The notes: generated by a model from the letters alone, not told the origin. Counted from the first letter of the stretch, positions 42,432-51,877 are shown. The stretch: DNA of 64,000 bases from Leadbetterella sp964489955 (GCA_964489955.1 CAZBAV010000004.1:1-64000), one strand, 5' to 3'. Numbers and translations are program-made.

Positions 42432-42464
42432 TTTTCTATGGTTGTTAATGTTAAATGAATGAAA

Positions 42465-42740
42465 TTAGACGATAGCGTAAATATCAGATTCTCTCATGAT
42501 AAGATACTCTTTTCCTTCTACGGTAAGCTCAGTACCTGAGTATTTGCCATAAAGAACAGTATCGCCGACTTTTACTGTGATAGGCTCATCTTTTTTTCCA
42601 GGACCTACAGCTATCACTGTTCCTTTTTGAGGTTTCTCTTTTGCTGTGTCAGGAATAATGATTCCGAACGCAGTTTTCTCCTCAGCAGGAGCTGCTTCTA
42701 CCAAAACTCTGTCTGCTAAAGGTTTTACGTTTACTGACAT
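42465..42740 (-). CDS. groS: Co-chaperonin GroES
   Basis: A 91-residue lid of the GroEL chamber. N-terminal VKPLADRVLVEAAPAEEKTAFGIIIPDTAKEKP contains the GroEL-binding mobile loop (TAFGIIIPDTA), then GTVIAVGPGKKDE and VLYGKYSGTEL. First gene of the groES-groEL operon; a -7 element lies 82 bp upstream within a set of TGACAA repeats. Confidence 0.98.
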   Translation of the reverse strand: MSVNVKPLADRVLVEAAPAEEKTAFGIIIPDTAKEKPQKGTVIAVGPGKKDEPITVKVGDTVLYGKYSGTELTVEGKEYLIMRESDIYAIV

Positions 42741-42822
42741 AATACTATTTAAATTTTTAAAAGTTAATTAAATATCTTCTGCTATTGGTATTCTCAAAAC
42801 CCAAGCCAATACCAATTTGCTG

Positions 42823-42858
42823 CAAAATTACTGACAATTTTTCCGAAAGGGGTGACAA
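42823..42858 (-). promoter_or_regulatory. Putative groESL promoter with TGACAA repeats
   Basis: On the minus strand TAATTTTG (42830-42823) followed by C fits TAnnTTTG. A TTG lies 25 bp upstream (42858-42856). TGACAA occurs on the plus strand at 42832-42837 and 42853-42858, 21 bp apart, and its inverse TTGTCA at 42881-42886. No CIRCE element is present. Confidence 0.45.
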
Positions 42859-42920
42859 GTTTACATTTATTTAAGTTAAGTTGTCAGAAGGCCGTCATTA
42901 GAAAGTAAAACGTAATTTTT

Positions 42921-42952
42921 AAATAGCCTGCCATTTTAGTGGCAGGCTATTT
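42921..42952. terminator. Strong hairpin between cdd and groES
   Basis: AAATAGCCTGCCA (42921-42933), loop TTTTAG, TGGCAGGCTATTT (42940-42952): 13 bp. On the minus strand it follows cdd and likely ends that transcript, although its T run is short there and better on the plus strand. Confidence 0.7.
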
Positions 42953-43021
42953 TCTTCTTCTATTCTATTGGGGTGTTAAAAAATACGGACAGTCATCTAC
43001 GATATTTGAAACAACATGAAT

Positions 43022-43510
43022 TTACTTCAGCTTCTTCAAGCTAGCCTCATCAAATGCCAAAGGCAAGAGTCCATTGGCATTCTCAAAAACAAAGGTGTTT
43101 CCGTTTATCCTATGTAGTAAAACACGAATAGGAGATGACTGACGGGTTTCCATTTCTACAATTACTTGGCGGCAAATTCCGCAAGGGGTAACCGGATTGG
43201 ACGACGACATATTTGTAGCTGTAACAGCAATTGCTACTATCTTTTGGTTTGGGAAATTGGCATTTACAAAGTTTAAAACTGTTCTTTCTGCACATGTGCC
43301 TGCAGGGAATGAAATGTTTTCTTGGTTGTTTCCCGAATATACTTCACCATTTTCAAGTAAAAGGGCGGCTCCCACGGGGAAATTACTATATGGAGAATAA
43401 CTCTGATGGGCTATTTCAATGGCTTTCTGCACCAAAACTTGGTTTTCTGATGAGAGCTCATCTATTGTATCATAATCTTCAAACTGAAGTGTATTAGTTC
43501 TGATTTTCAT
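43022..43510 (-). CDS. cdd: Cytidine deaminase
   Basis: Deaminates cytidine and deoxycytidine in pyrimidine salvage. A 162-residue protein with the zinc motifs PAGTCAERTVL (CAE) and PCGICRQ, preceded by YSPYSNFPVGAALL. The first helix region carries DYDTIDELSSEN. Overlaps the downstream end of the nucleoside phosphorylase gene by 4 bp; both act on nucleosides and form an operon. Confidence 0.96.
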   Translation of the reverse strand: MKIRTNTLQFEDYDTIDELSSENQVLVQKAIEIAHQSYSPYSNFPVGAALLLENGEVYSGNNQENISFPAGTCAERTVLNFVNANFPNQKIVAIAVTATNMSSSNPVTPCGICRQVIVEMETRQSSPIRVLLHRINGNTFVFENANGLLPLAFDEASLKKLK

Positions 43511-44370
43511 ATAAACGAATGGATAACAAGGTCAATCATGTTTAAAACAGCCTTTTTGTAATCTTTAGAGAACTCGCCTTTGACTCTATTTGCTATTATA
43601 GTGTTTACAGATAGTGCTTTGTGCCCCATAAGAGCCGACAAACCATAAATGGCAGATGTTTCCATCTCAAAGTTGGTTACTCTAAGACCCCTAAAGTTGA
43701 AATTTGTCAGTTTTTCATTTAACTCTTGGTCAGCTACTTGAAGTCTTAAGTTTCGACCTTGTGGCCCATAGAATCCACATGCCGTGGCTGTAATTCCAGA
43801 GTAAAATGAAACTTCTTTAGCCTTTTCTAGCAAAGAAGCATCTGCATCTACAATATAAGGTCTCGGTAAATTTGAGTTCCACGAGGTTTGACTGATAAAA
43901 CTATCAATTAATTCAGTATTAGTAAATCGCTTTGTATCGGAATAAAAATGCAATAGCCCATCTAAACCGAGACCATGCGACCCTGCCAAAATACCATCAA
44001 CAGGGATATCTTCCTGCAAAGACCCTGAAGTTCCTAGTCTGATAAAGTTTAAAGAGGTGTGATTTTCTTTAATTTCTTTCTTTTGTAAATCAATATTTAC
44101 AGCAGCATCCAGCTCACTAATGACAATATCAATATTGTCTGTACCCATGCCAGTAGAGATTACACTTACTTTTTTGCCATTTTTTGTTCCCGTATGTGTA
44201 ACGAGCTCTCTTTTCTGTGTCCTAAAATCTACAGAATCAAAAAAAGAAGATACTAAAGGTACTCTGTCCGGATCTCCAACCAGAAAAACGGTTTCGCCGA
44301 TATTCTCCGGTCTTAAGTTTATATGGTATAAGCTTCCATCTGGATTTAAGATGAGCTCAGAACTTTTCAT
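43507..44370 (-). CDS. Uridine phosphorylase-like nucleoside phosphorylase
   Basis: A 287-residue enzyme of the PNP/UDP phosphorylase family, splitting nucleosides with phosphate. The N-terminal FLVGDPDRV, the central VISTGMGTDNIDIVI and LGTSGSLQEDI, and the C-terminal TNFEMETSAIYGLSALMGH (purine/pyrimidine-binding Glu-Met-Glu) are typical. The ATG at 44370 is chosen over a GTG at 44382. Co-transcribed with cdd, so a pyrimidine nucleoside is the likely substrate. Confidence 0.9.
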   Translation of the reverse strand: MKSSELILNPDGSLYHINLRPENIGETVFLVGDPDRVPLVSSFFDSVDFRTQKRELVTHTGTKNGKKVSVISTGMGTDNIDIVISELDAAVNIDLQKKEIKENHTSLNFIRLGTSGSLQEDIPVDGILAGSHGLGLDGLLHFYSDTKRFTNTELIDSFISQTSWNSNLPRPYIVDADASLLEKAKEVSFYSGITATACGFYGPQGRNLRLQVADQELNEKLTNFNFRGLRVTNFEMETSAIYGLSALMGHKALSVNTIIANRVKGEFSKDYKKAVLNMIDLVIHSFI

Positions 44371-44540
44371 GTTATTACTCACACGTAATTTTTTTTAAGA
44401 CTGAAAAGTAGGTAAAAAATAGTATTAAAGAAATTTTTTTGTGTAAAAATCTTTTATTCATGAGAAGCTGTATTTATAGCTTGTGTTTGATACAAACGGT
44501 GTGAATTTTAAGACTTACAAACCTAACTGAGAGCTTTATT

Positions 44541-44576
44541 ATAAAAAAAATCTCTTTGTATTTCCAAAGAGATTTT
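44541..44576 (-). terminator. Intrinsic terminator of the sugar transporter gene
   Basis: AAAATCTCTTTG (44547-44558), loop TATTTC, CAAAGAGATTTT (44565-44576); on the minus strand the stem is followed by Ts. Confidence 0.85.
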
Positions 44577-44601
44577 CCTTATTAATGAGTCAGTATTATC
44601 C

Positions 44602-45891
44602 TTATTTTGTACTACCTAACTTATGACCTAAGGTAGCAAAGTACACTATATATAAATATGCAGGAACCATTGCGTACAAGAATGCAAGTTGGAAATCAAT
44701 ACCAACAGTGTCTTTTAAGTATCCGTATACAATAGGCCAAATAGCTCCACCTGCAATACCCATAATTAAGATGGCTGAGCCTGTTTTTGTAAATCTCCCC
44801 AATCCTTTTATACCTAATGGGAAAATCGCTGGCCACATAAGGGCATTTGCGGCACCCAATAAGGCAACAAAAATATATGAGGTTAAGCCTGATGAGAATA
44901 CCGAAATAACCGTAAATAGAATACCTACAACGGTACATACAAACAGGGCATTTTGCTGAGATATATATTTTGGAATAGTAGCAATACCAATGAAATAACC
45001 CAACAACATACAACCCAGTGTGAAGGCCGTCCCATATTTCACAAAGAAATCAGGTAAGTTTAACTGTTTGCCATAAGTACCAATGATATCTCCAGCCATT
45101 ACTTCTACTGCTACGCAAAAGAAGATTGCTAATGCTCCTAAAAACACGTGTGGAAATTGAAAAATACTTGTCTTTTTTACGGATTGTACATCCTTTGTGT
45201 CAAATTCTTCTTCTTTGTCCACATCTACTTCCGGCATTTTAGCAAGTTTAACTACACCCGCAAAAATAAATACTACAACTGCCAAAACTATATACAGCGA
45301 ATCAACACGACCCAGGAGAGTGTCTAATAAAGCATCATGTTCCGGACCTGAGCCTAAGGCCTGTATTTTCTCAGAAATTTCGGCTGAACCCTTCAATAAG
45401 ATACTGCCAAATAAAATAGGAACAATAATTCCTGCCGTTTTATTAAATACCCCAGCTACAGAAATACGTTGAGCAGCACTTTCTATTGGGCCAATAATAC
45501 TTAGATATGGATTTACGGCGGTTTGTAATAGTGCCATTGCCGAACCCTGAACAAAAATACCTAGCAAAAATAAACCATAACTTCCTTTATGAGCCGCAGG
45601 TATAAATATCAACGCACCTAAACCCAATAGAATCAAGCTTAGTACTAATCCGTTTTCAAAACCTGTCTTCTTTATGATATACGAACTTGGCAATGCCAAA
45701 AAGAAATAGGCAATATAAGAGGCAAACAACACAAAGAACGCTTGTGTATCAGAGGTCAACTTAAATGCTAGTTTAACAAAGGGAATTAGTGCACCGTTAG
45801 CCCATGTAAAAAAGCCTAAAACAAAAAATAGTGCACAACAAATAATCATCGGCACCAATGCCGTTTTTTGAGGGGTTTGAATAGGACTCAA
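44602..45891 (-). CDS. Sugar:proton symporter of the FucP/GluP family (MFS)
   Basis: A 429-residue twelve-helix major facilitator. The FucP-group N terminus FVLGFFTWANGALIPFVKLAF followed by FVLFASYIAYFFLALPSSYIIKKTGFENG, and AVNPYLSIIGPIESAAQRISVAGVFNKTAGI in the centre, are characteristic of glucose/galactose/fucose transporters. The central loop (about residues 215-240) is charged (DVDKEEEFDTKD). Terminator follows. The sugar is not known; no catabolic genes are adjacent. Confidence 0.9.
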   Translation of the reverse strand: MSPIQTPQKTALVPMIICCALFFVLGFFTWANGALIPFVKLAFKLTSDTQAFFVLFASYIAYFFLALPSSYIIKKTGFENGLVLSLILLGLGALIFIPAAHKGSYGLFLLGIFVQGSAMALLQTAVNPYLSIIGPIESAAQRISVAGVFNKTAGIIVPILFGSILLKGSAEISEKIQALGSGPEHDALLDTLLGRVDSLYIVLAVVVFIFAGVVKLAKMPEVDVDKEEEFDTKDVQSVKKTSIFQFPHVFLGALAIFFCVAVEVMAGDIIGTYGKQLNLPDFFVKYGTAFTLGCMLLGYFIGIATIPKYISQQNALFVCTVVGILFTVISVFSSGLTSYIFVALLGAANALMWPAIFPLGIKGLGRFTKTGSAILIMGIAGGAIWPIVYGYLKDTVGIDFQLAFLYAMVPAYLYIVYFATLGHKLGSTK

Positions 45892-46385
45892 CGTTTAAGT
45901 TTAGTTAAGTTGAAGAAAAAGTAAATGTTACAAATTACTTCTGCAATCGTTTTGAAAGACAATAGTACTAAATGTTAAGAGAAAATTTGTATTTAGAAAC
46001 ATAAATGTGAGTATAATCTACCCAAAATTATTACACTTCTGTGATGAGATAGGGTTAAAAATCTTCAATTATATAATCTCAGCTGTAAATGAACAGCTTT
46101 AATTATTTTAAGGATGAAGTACTAGAATATGTTAACCCTTCTTATTGATGTAAAATGCACATTAGAATATATTTTGTTTTAACTGATTTAGACCTTTTGA
46201 ACTTGGTGTCCATTATGTATACTTTTAGGGTTATTTTTGAATAAAACTTTTTGCTACCTTTGACGGTAATGTTTAAAAAAGTAGTAAAGACTTTACAAAA
46301 TATTTGAGTTTTTTTAGGGAAATGTGATTAGACCAATTTTCTACCTCATTTATTTTTTTGAGGTGGAGTTTAAAATAAATAATAG
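45892..46385. other. Non-coding gap of 494 bp before the M1 peptidase
   Basis: Contains two small hairpins (AGCTGT/ACAGCT at about 46080-46097; ACCTCA/TGAGGT at about 46345-46367, close to the peptidase start). A 12-codon frame starts at ATG 46269, 6 bp after a -7-like element. No other gene is seen. Confidence 0.5.
46255..46262 (+). promoter_or_regulatory. Putative -7 promoter element upstream of the M1 peptidase gene
   Basis: TACCTTTG fits TAnnTTTG; a TTG at 46237-46239 lies 15 bp upstream, shorter than the usual 17-23. The distance to the gene start is 123 bp. Confidence 0.4.
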
Positions 46386-48023
46386 ATGAGAAAAATCAGC
46401 TTAGCGGTTTGCTTAGTATTTGTAGGCTTAGTGGCCACCTGCCAAAATACGGGATTACTTTCCGGACATACCCATAAATTTACTCTGGATGATACTCTAA
46501 GAGGAAGCATTACTCCGGAAAGAGCATGGTGGGATTTACTGCATTATGATCTTACATTGGATGTAGATATTTCTAAGAAATATTTCAAAGGCACAAACGT
46601 AGTTACGTACAAAGTTTTGGATTCTAAAACCACTTTACAGATAGACTTGCAGCCACCAATGGACATTGTGGCAGTTACAAAGGACGGAGAAAACCTCACG
46701 TTTGACAAGATTGGTAATAACGCTTATATGATAAAGCTCAATAAAAAGCCAATTGTTGGACAAGTAGAAGAGCTTACAGTCTTTTTTGAAGGGAATCCTA
46801 GGGTAGCACGTAGAGCTCCATGGGATGGTGGTGTATCGTGGAAAACAGATGATAAATCTCGTCCTTTTGTGGCTACATCTTGTCAGGGTTTGGGAGCTTC
46901 TGTTTGGTGGCCTTGTAAAGACCACATGTATGATGAGCCAGATAATGGTATGAAGATTACAGTTACTGTTCCTGATAAGCTTATGAATGTTTCAAACGGT
47001 CTACTTACTTCTAATGAGGTAGCAGACAACGGAAAACGTACAACTGTCTGGGAGGTAAAAAATCCGATCAATAATTATGGGGTAAATGTCAATATAGCTA
47101 ATTATGCACATTATACTGAGACGTATAAGGGAGAGAAAGGCGATTTGAGATTAGATTATTGGCCCCTTGATTATAATTTAGAGAAAGCCAAAGAGCACTG
47201 GCAAGATGTACCAAGAATGCTACAGGCCTTTGAACATTGGTTTGGACCATATCCATTCTATGAAGATGGTTTTAAGTTGGTAGAGGTACCCTATCTAGGA
47301 ATGGAGCACCAGAGTTCTGTAACGTATGGTAACCAATACAAAAAAGGATATTTAGGACGTGATTTATCCGGATCTGGCTGGGGACTTAAGTGGGATTTCA
47401 TTATTATTCATGAAAGTGGACACGAGTGGTTTGCCAATAATATTACGTATAAAGACATAGCCGATATGTGGATACATGAGGGCTTTACTTCATATTCAGA
47501 AGCTCTTTACACTGATTATCACTTTGGAAAAGCTGCCGGAGAAGACTATGTTATTGGAATTCGCGGAAACATACGAAATGATTCTCCAATAATTGGAACA
47601 TACGGTGTAAACAAAGAAGGATCGGGTGATATGTACAGCAAAGGGGCAAACATATTGCACACTATAAGACATATAATTGGTGACGATGAAAAGTTCCGTG
47701 CTATTTTAAGGGGAATAAATTCTGATTTTTATCACAAGACAGTAAGTACACAAGATATAGAAGATTATATCGAAGCTAAATCCGGGAAAAAACTAGATAA
47801 AGTTTTTGAACAATATTTACGTACCACAATGATTCCGAAACTTGTGACGAAACAAAACGGAAAAAAAATAGAATATAAATGGGATAATGTCATTGAAGGT
47901 TTTGATATGCCGGTAAAAGTTAAAATTGACGGGACCGTTAAAATCTTACATCCTAGTAAAGATAAATTTAAAAGTATAAAAGGTTCTACTATTGAAGTTG
48001 ATAGGAACTTCTATATCCAATAA
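46386..48023 (+). CDS. Secreted M1-family metallopeptidase
   Basis: A 545-residue zinc aminopeptidase relative. Signal peptide ends at about VATCQ (residue 20), possibly a lipobox ATC. N-terminal beta domain (about 35-230; YDLTLDVDISKKYFKGTNVVTYKV), substrate motif GMEHQSSVTYGN, then the zinc motif HESGHEWFANN with the downstream glutamate in MWIHEGFTSYSEAL. The C-terminal part is short, without the usual ARM-like helical domain. Ends overlapping the methyltransferase start by 1 bp. Extracytoplasmic peptide degradation is the likely role. Confidence 0.9.
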   Translation: MRKISLAVCLVFVGLVATCQNTGLLSGHTHKFTLDDTLRGSITPERAWWDLLHYDLTLDVDISKKYFKGTNVVTYKVLDSKTTLQIDLQPPMDIVAVTKDGENLTFDKIGNNAYMIKLNKKPIVGQVEELTVFFEGNPRVARRAPWDGGVSWKTDDKSRPFVATSCQGLGASVWWPCKDHMYDEPDNGMKITVTVPDKLMNVSNGLLTSNEVADNGKRTTVWEVKNPINNYGVNVNIANYAHYTETYKGEKGDLRLDYWPLDYNLEKAKEHWQDVPRMLQAFEHWFGPYPFYEDGFKLVEVPYLGMEHQSSVTYGNQYKKGYLGRDLSGSGWGLKWDFIIIHESGHEWFANNITYKDIADMWIHEGFTSYSEALYTDYHFGKAAGEDYVIGIRGNIRNDSPIIGTYGVNKEGSGDMYSKGANILHTIRHIIGDDEKFRAILRGINSDFYHKTVSTQDIEDYIEAKSGKKLDKVFEQYLRTTMIPKLVTKQNGKKIEYKWDNVIEGFDMPVKVKIDGTVKILHPSKDKFKSIKGSTIEVDRNFYIQ

Positions 48024-49198
48024 TGAAAGAGAAATTTTTGAGCATTTTTGCGGAAAGCTTTGCAAAGGGAACATTTTCGAAATTGAGTATCAGTTCCCCA
48101 AGCAAAGCTTTCTTTGCTTCTACTGAACTTAAGGCTATCTATATTAAGCCATATACTGCCAAAGACGGATTAAAGCTTAGTTGGGTATACAGATATGCCA
48201 GAAAGGATATTACTAAAAACTTTACTATATCAGAGTCTGTAGAACATTTAGATAAAATGATAGGAGTAGAGTTCCTTCAAGCTGATCTTTTCTGTACAGA
48301 TAAAGAATATTTTCTCAAATCTGGTAAAAAACCTAAATTAAGCAAAAAAAAACCTTCAGAACAAAGGGTTGTAGAGTCTACTCACGATAAAACCAAACAG
48401 AGGATAGTGGGAGAGAATGCAGAATTTCTGAAAACACTAGGCGTAACTTCTGCTGACGGTTTTTTAAAGAAAGACAAAAGAGATAAATATATCCAAATTA
48501 ATAAGTTTCTAGAATTTTTTGCTGTAGCCTCCCAAAGTCTTTCCTCGCCTATAGAAGTATTAGATATGGGTTCAGGCAAAGGTTATCTGACGTTTGCGAT
48601 GTATGATTATCTGGTCAATAACAAAAAATTAGATGCTCAGGTTAGGGGAGTGGAGTTCCGACAAGATATGGTAGACTTATGTAACCAATATGCCAAGGAG
48701 ACCAATTTCTCCGGGCTAGATTTTGTAAAAGGAACAATAGAAGACTATAAGATAAGCAATATTGAAGTTCTTATAGCTTTACATGCCTGTGATACTGCCA
48801 CGGATGATGCTATTTTTAAAGGAATAACGGCTAATGCCCAACTAATTATGGTGTCACCTTGCTGCCATAAGCAAGTTAGGAAAGCCATGAAAGTATCAGG
48901 AGTATCCACTGTTTTTTCCAAATTCGGCATAATTGAAGAGAGAACAGCAGAAATGCTTACTGACATAATAAGAGCACAGATTCTAGAGATTTATGGTTAT
49001 GAAACCAACATCTTTGAGTTTATAAATTCTGCACATACGCCCAAGAACTTAATGATTACGGCGGTAAAGAAACGAAATGCTCAGCCGCAAAATGAGCAAT
49101 GGTGGAACGACGTGGCTACTTTAAAACAGCAGTTTGGTGTAACCAAACATTACTTAGAAGATTTATTAAGAAACCGTGATTTAGCTGAGTCTTTATAA
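48023..49198 (+). CDS. SAM-dependent methyltransferase (Methyltransf_32/METTL25-like)
   Basis: A 391-residue protein. N-terminal domain of about 150 residues (KLSWVYRYARKDITKNFTI), then a class I methyltransferase fold: motif I EVLDMGSGKGYLTFAMYDYL, acidic loop GVEFRQDMVDLC, IALHACDTATDDAI and the loop MVSPCCHKQV. The GSGKGYLTF and ALHACGD/T-like segments resemble METTL25/GSTCD-type proteins, possibly RNA-directed. The start overlaps the M1 peptidase stop by 1 bp; the end overlaps the convergent GT-C gene by 49 bp. Confidence 0.85.
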   Translation: MKEKFLSIFAESFAKGTFSKLSISSPSKAFFASTELKAIYIKPYTAKDGLKLSWVYRYARKDITKNFTISESVEHLDKMIGVEFLQADLFCTDKEYFLKSGKKPKLSKKKPSEQRVVESTHDKTKQRIVGENAEFLKTLGVTSADGFLKKDKRDKYIQINKFLEFFAVASQSLSSPIEVLDMGSGKGYLTFAMYDYLVNNKKLDAQVRGVEFRQDMVDLCNQYAKETNFSGLDFVKGTIEDYKISNIEVLIALHACDTATDDAIFKGITANAQLIMVSPCCHKQVRKAMKVSGVSTVFSKFGIIEERTAEMLTDIIRAQILEIYGYETNIFEFINSAHTPKNLMITAVKKRNAQPQNEQWWNDVATLKQQFGVTKHYLEDLLRNRDLAESL

Positions 49199-50417
49199 AT
49201 TTTCCAGAACAACAAGAGGATAGATATTGCGTAAAGACCTGCTATAAAGGAAGGGTTATAGAAAAAATATCCTGTATTCCAATATCGGAAAGTAAGAACA
49301 TCATTCATGTTTAAAATGTATGCAAGACTCACCAATATGTATATTAAATATTTCCTATAGAGGAATGCGTTCATAGCAGCAAAGATAATTGCAGGGTGCG
49401 AATACCTTTCATGCATTTGTGTTGGAAAAAAGAAGAAAATTAGCGGTATTAAGGTACCTATCAATAAGAAATGCTTTAACGTTATGTCTACCTTGTAATT
49501 GAAGAACAAGTTTCTTATCCTAATAATAAGCAAAGGGAGAATCATTAAGAAATAGGCAATAACAAACAAAACAATACCCCATACTTTCTGCTTAATACCT
49601 AAAAAAGTAACATTACTATCTGCATGCAATGGGTCTGGTGAAACCCAATACCAAAGATTATAGGCAAATGAGGACAGGTTTTCTTTTCTGACAAAGGCAT
49701 TTTCAAAAAGCTTATATCTTAAAAATGGCAAATGACCGTTATGATAAAAGATTGCGATTAAGGCATACTGAAGTAAACAGGCAGATATTAGCCATACAGC
49801 CNNNNNNNNNNAGCCAAATTCTTCCAAGAGAATTTTTGTACTAAGGTTGGTAGTAGTATTAGAAATATCAGAGGAAAGAAGATAAATACATAAAATTTGG
49901 CATTAATAGCTAATATACAGAAGAGAATAGTTAAATTAACCTTCTTGTTATAAGCCAAGTATACGGCTGCGAAAATGAAGAATGTATAAGTAGAATCTAC
50001 CTGGCCCCAGATTGTTGTATTAAATAAGTAGGCGGCATTGAGAAGTAAAAAAAAGGAAAGGAAAAGAGCTTTGTCCTTAGAGAATTTGAAGTCAAGTAAC
50101 CATTGGTAAACTAGTAAAGCACCAAGGAAATCAAAGACTAAAATAATGTATTTGAATTGATTTATATTTTCTAGAACGGCTTCCAGCGATGGTTGCAAAG
50201 CTACATAATACCCCAAAATGTATTGAAAAAGAGGTGGGTAGTCTGTAGCTGATAAGTAAGCATTTTTTAAACCATTTTTATAATAATAAGAACTCCAATT
50301 TTTGAAATGTGCCAAATCTCCTGTCCAATTGTAGATTTCGGGCATTATTATACAAATTGCCGTAAATAAAAAAGGCATTAAAATGTATACTTTGTTTTCG
50401 CTAAGTACTTGCTTCAT
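49150..50417 (-). CDS. GT-C family membrane glycosyltransferase (ALG6/ALG8 or mannosyltransferase-like), interrupted by a scaffold gap
   Basis: A multi-pass glycosyltransferase that uses a lipid-linked sugar donor. The N-terminal part (50417 to about 49812) has ATDYPPLFQYILGYYVAL (DYPP loop) and NTTIWGQVDSTYTFFIF (WGQVDS motif); the C-terminal part (about 49801 to 49150) has FPTQMHERYSHPAIIFA (HERY motif) and several helices. Ten Ns at 49802-49811 lie in the middle and the two halves are in different frames, so the gap length is nominal and the gene is presumably intact in the genome. Divergent from the GT2 gene; the 3' end overlaps the methyltransferase gene by 49 bp. Confidence 0.82.
49802..49811. 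other. Scaffold gap (10 N)
   Basis: Ten undetermined bases inside the GT-C glycosyltransferase gene. The reading frames left and right do not join across exactly 10 bases, so the true gap length differs. Confidence 0.98.
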
Positions 50418-50488
50418 AATACTATAAATAAGTTCTTTGTGGCAAAATCGATTTTTTTTTCGGTTTAGCCAAATAATCTACATTTAAT

Positions 50489-51211
50489 ATGCAAAAATTG
50501 TGCTTAATGTTACCAGCCTATAATGAAGAAGAATCCTTACCAAATTTATTGGCTAGAGTAAATAGAATTAAAGAGGATTTTGCTTTAGATATTGATGTTT
50601 TGGTAGTAAATGACGGGAGCAAAGATAATACACTTGGAGTTTGTAAGGAGTTCGGAGTAGATGTCCTGGATTTACAACCCAACGGCGGTCTGGCCAATGC
50701 AATGAGTAAAGGTTTTGATGAGGTTTTGAGAAGGTATTCTGACAATGACCTGCTTATAACTATGGATGCGGATGATAGCCATAATCCAGGTTTAATAATG
50801 CGGATGAAAACGCAAATAGCAGAGGGTAGTGATCTCGTTATTGCTTCGCGGTACAGGCCTGGTTCACGTACATTGGGTTTAGACAAGGTCAGGATCATAC
50901 TTAGTTATGGAGCCGGAATTATGTTTCGTGTAGTGTTTAATATACAGGGTGTACGTGATTATACTTGTGGTTATAGGGCTTATAAAGTTGGTTTACTAAG
51001 AAAAGCCGTAAATATCTATGGTCCAAAATTTATAGAGCAAAAAGGGTTTGCTTGTATGGCCGAAATTCTACTAAAAATAGCCAAGCTTAAACCTGTTATC
51101 CATGAACTTCCATTTATTTTAAGATACGACCAAAAACTTGGCGAAAGTAAAATGGATATTTATAAAACCATAAAAAATACATTCCAATTGATTGCACTTA
51201 GGTGGAAATAA
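50489..51211 (+). CDS. Family 2 glycosyltransferase (polyprenyl-phosphate mannosyltransferase-like)
   Basis: A 240-residue soluble GT-A enzyme without the C-terminal membrane helices of the longer GT2 at 1562. Motifs: LMLPAYNEEESLPNLLARV, LVVNDGSKDNTLGV, LITMDADDSHNPGLI and VIASRYRPGSRT. It probably makes a polyprenyl-phosphate sugar; the divergent GT-C enzyme 71 bp to the left could use such a donor (inference from position and family). Confidence 0.88.
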   Translation: MQKLCLMLPAYNEEESLPNLLARVNRIKEDFALDIDVLVVNDGSKDNTLGVCKEFGVDVLDLQPNGGLANAMSKGFDEVLRRYSDNDLLITMDADDSHNPGLIMRMKTQIAEGSDLVIASRYRPGSRTLGLDKVRIILSYGAGIMFRVVFNIQGVRDYTCGYRAYKVGLLRKAVNIYGPKFIEQKGFACMAEILLKIAKLKPVIHELPFILRYDQKLGESKMDIYKTIKNTFQLIALRWK

Positions 51212-51328
51212 GTAAAATATCAGATTAGATATAGGATTTAACTTTCATAAAATAAGTTAGTTATATATGGATATCTCTTAGTTTGTGTAAAATTATTGTA
51301 TACATGAGTTAATTATCCAGAATTATCT

Positions 51329-51336
51329 TACATTTG
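51329..51336 (+). promoter_or_regulatory. Putative -7 promoter element of the BON-LysM gene
   Basis: TACATTTG followed by C fits TAnnTTTG, 40 bp before the ATG. Confidence 0.45.
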
Positions 51337-51376
51337 CTGTTAGTATTTTTTTTATAACTAAATCATAATCAAAAAA

Positions 51377-51832
51377 ATGGGATTAGTATCATTCTTTAAA
51401 GGTGTTGGGGAAAAAATCTTTGGTAAAAGTGAAAAAGAAGCTGAAGAAAAAACACCAGATTTGAAAGCTTCGGCATTATTGGCCCACGTACAAAGTCTAT
51501 CTTTACCATTCAGAAAGCTTACTGTAAGAGTATCGGGAGATACTGTAATTCTTGAGGGAGAAACAGAAGCACAAGAGCATTCAGAAAAAATTGCTTTGGC
51601 TGTTGGTAATGTAGAAGGAGTAGCTGTAGTAGATAATAATATTGTGGTAGTAGAACCGGCTCCAGAAGCCAAATTCCACACAGTGGTAAAAGGCGATACA
51701 CTTTCTAAAATTGCTAAAGATTTTTATGGAAATGCAAATAAATATCCTGTGATTTTTGAAGCAAACAAACCTATGCTTACTCATCCTGATAAGATTTATC
51801 CTGGTCAGGTTTTAAGGATTCCAGAACTTTAA
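51377..51832 (+). CDS. BON-LysM protein (Kbp/YgaU-like)
   Basis: A 151-residue protein with a BON domain (about 35-90; LTVRVSGDTVILEGETEAQEHSEKIALAVGNVEGVAVVDNN in its parts GDTVILEGE and VGNVEGVAVV) and a C-terminal LysM domain (about 98-151; HTVVKGDTLSKIAKDFYG and YPGQVLRIPEL). Kbp of Escherichia coli has the same order and binds potassium. No signal peptide is seen, as in Kbp. A terminator and the GlsB-like gene follow. Confidence 0.9.
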   Translation: MGLVSFFKGVGEKIFGKSEKEAEEKTPDLKASALLAHVQSLSLPFRKLTVRVSGDTVILEGETEAQEHSEKIALAVGNVEGVAVVDNNIVVVEPAPEAKFHTVVKGDTLSKIAKDFYGNANKYPVIFEANKPMLTHPDKIYPGQVLRIPEL

Positions 51833-51842
51833 TTTTATTTAT

Positions 51843-51866
51843 AGGGAGCTTTTAGCTCCCTTTTTT
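51843..51866 (+). terminator. Intrinsic terminator after the BON-LysM gene
   Basis: AGGGAGCT (51843-51850), loop TTT, AGCTCCCT (51854-51861), T6 tail. Confidence 0.88.
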
Positions 51867-51877
51867 AATACAATTTT

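Noticed and set aside
42741..43021. CIRCE (HrcA) element before groES
   Set aside because: No TTAGCACTC-N9-GAGTGCTAA or close variant exists in the gap.
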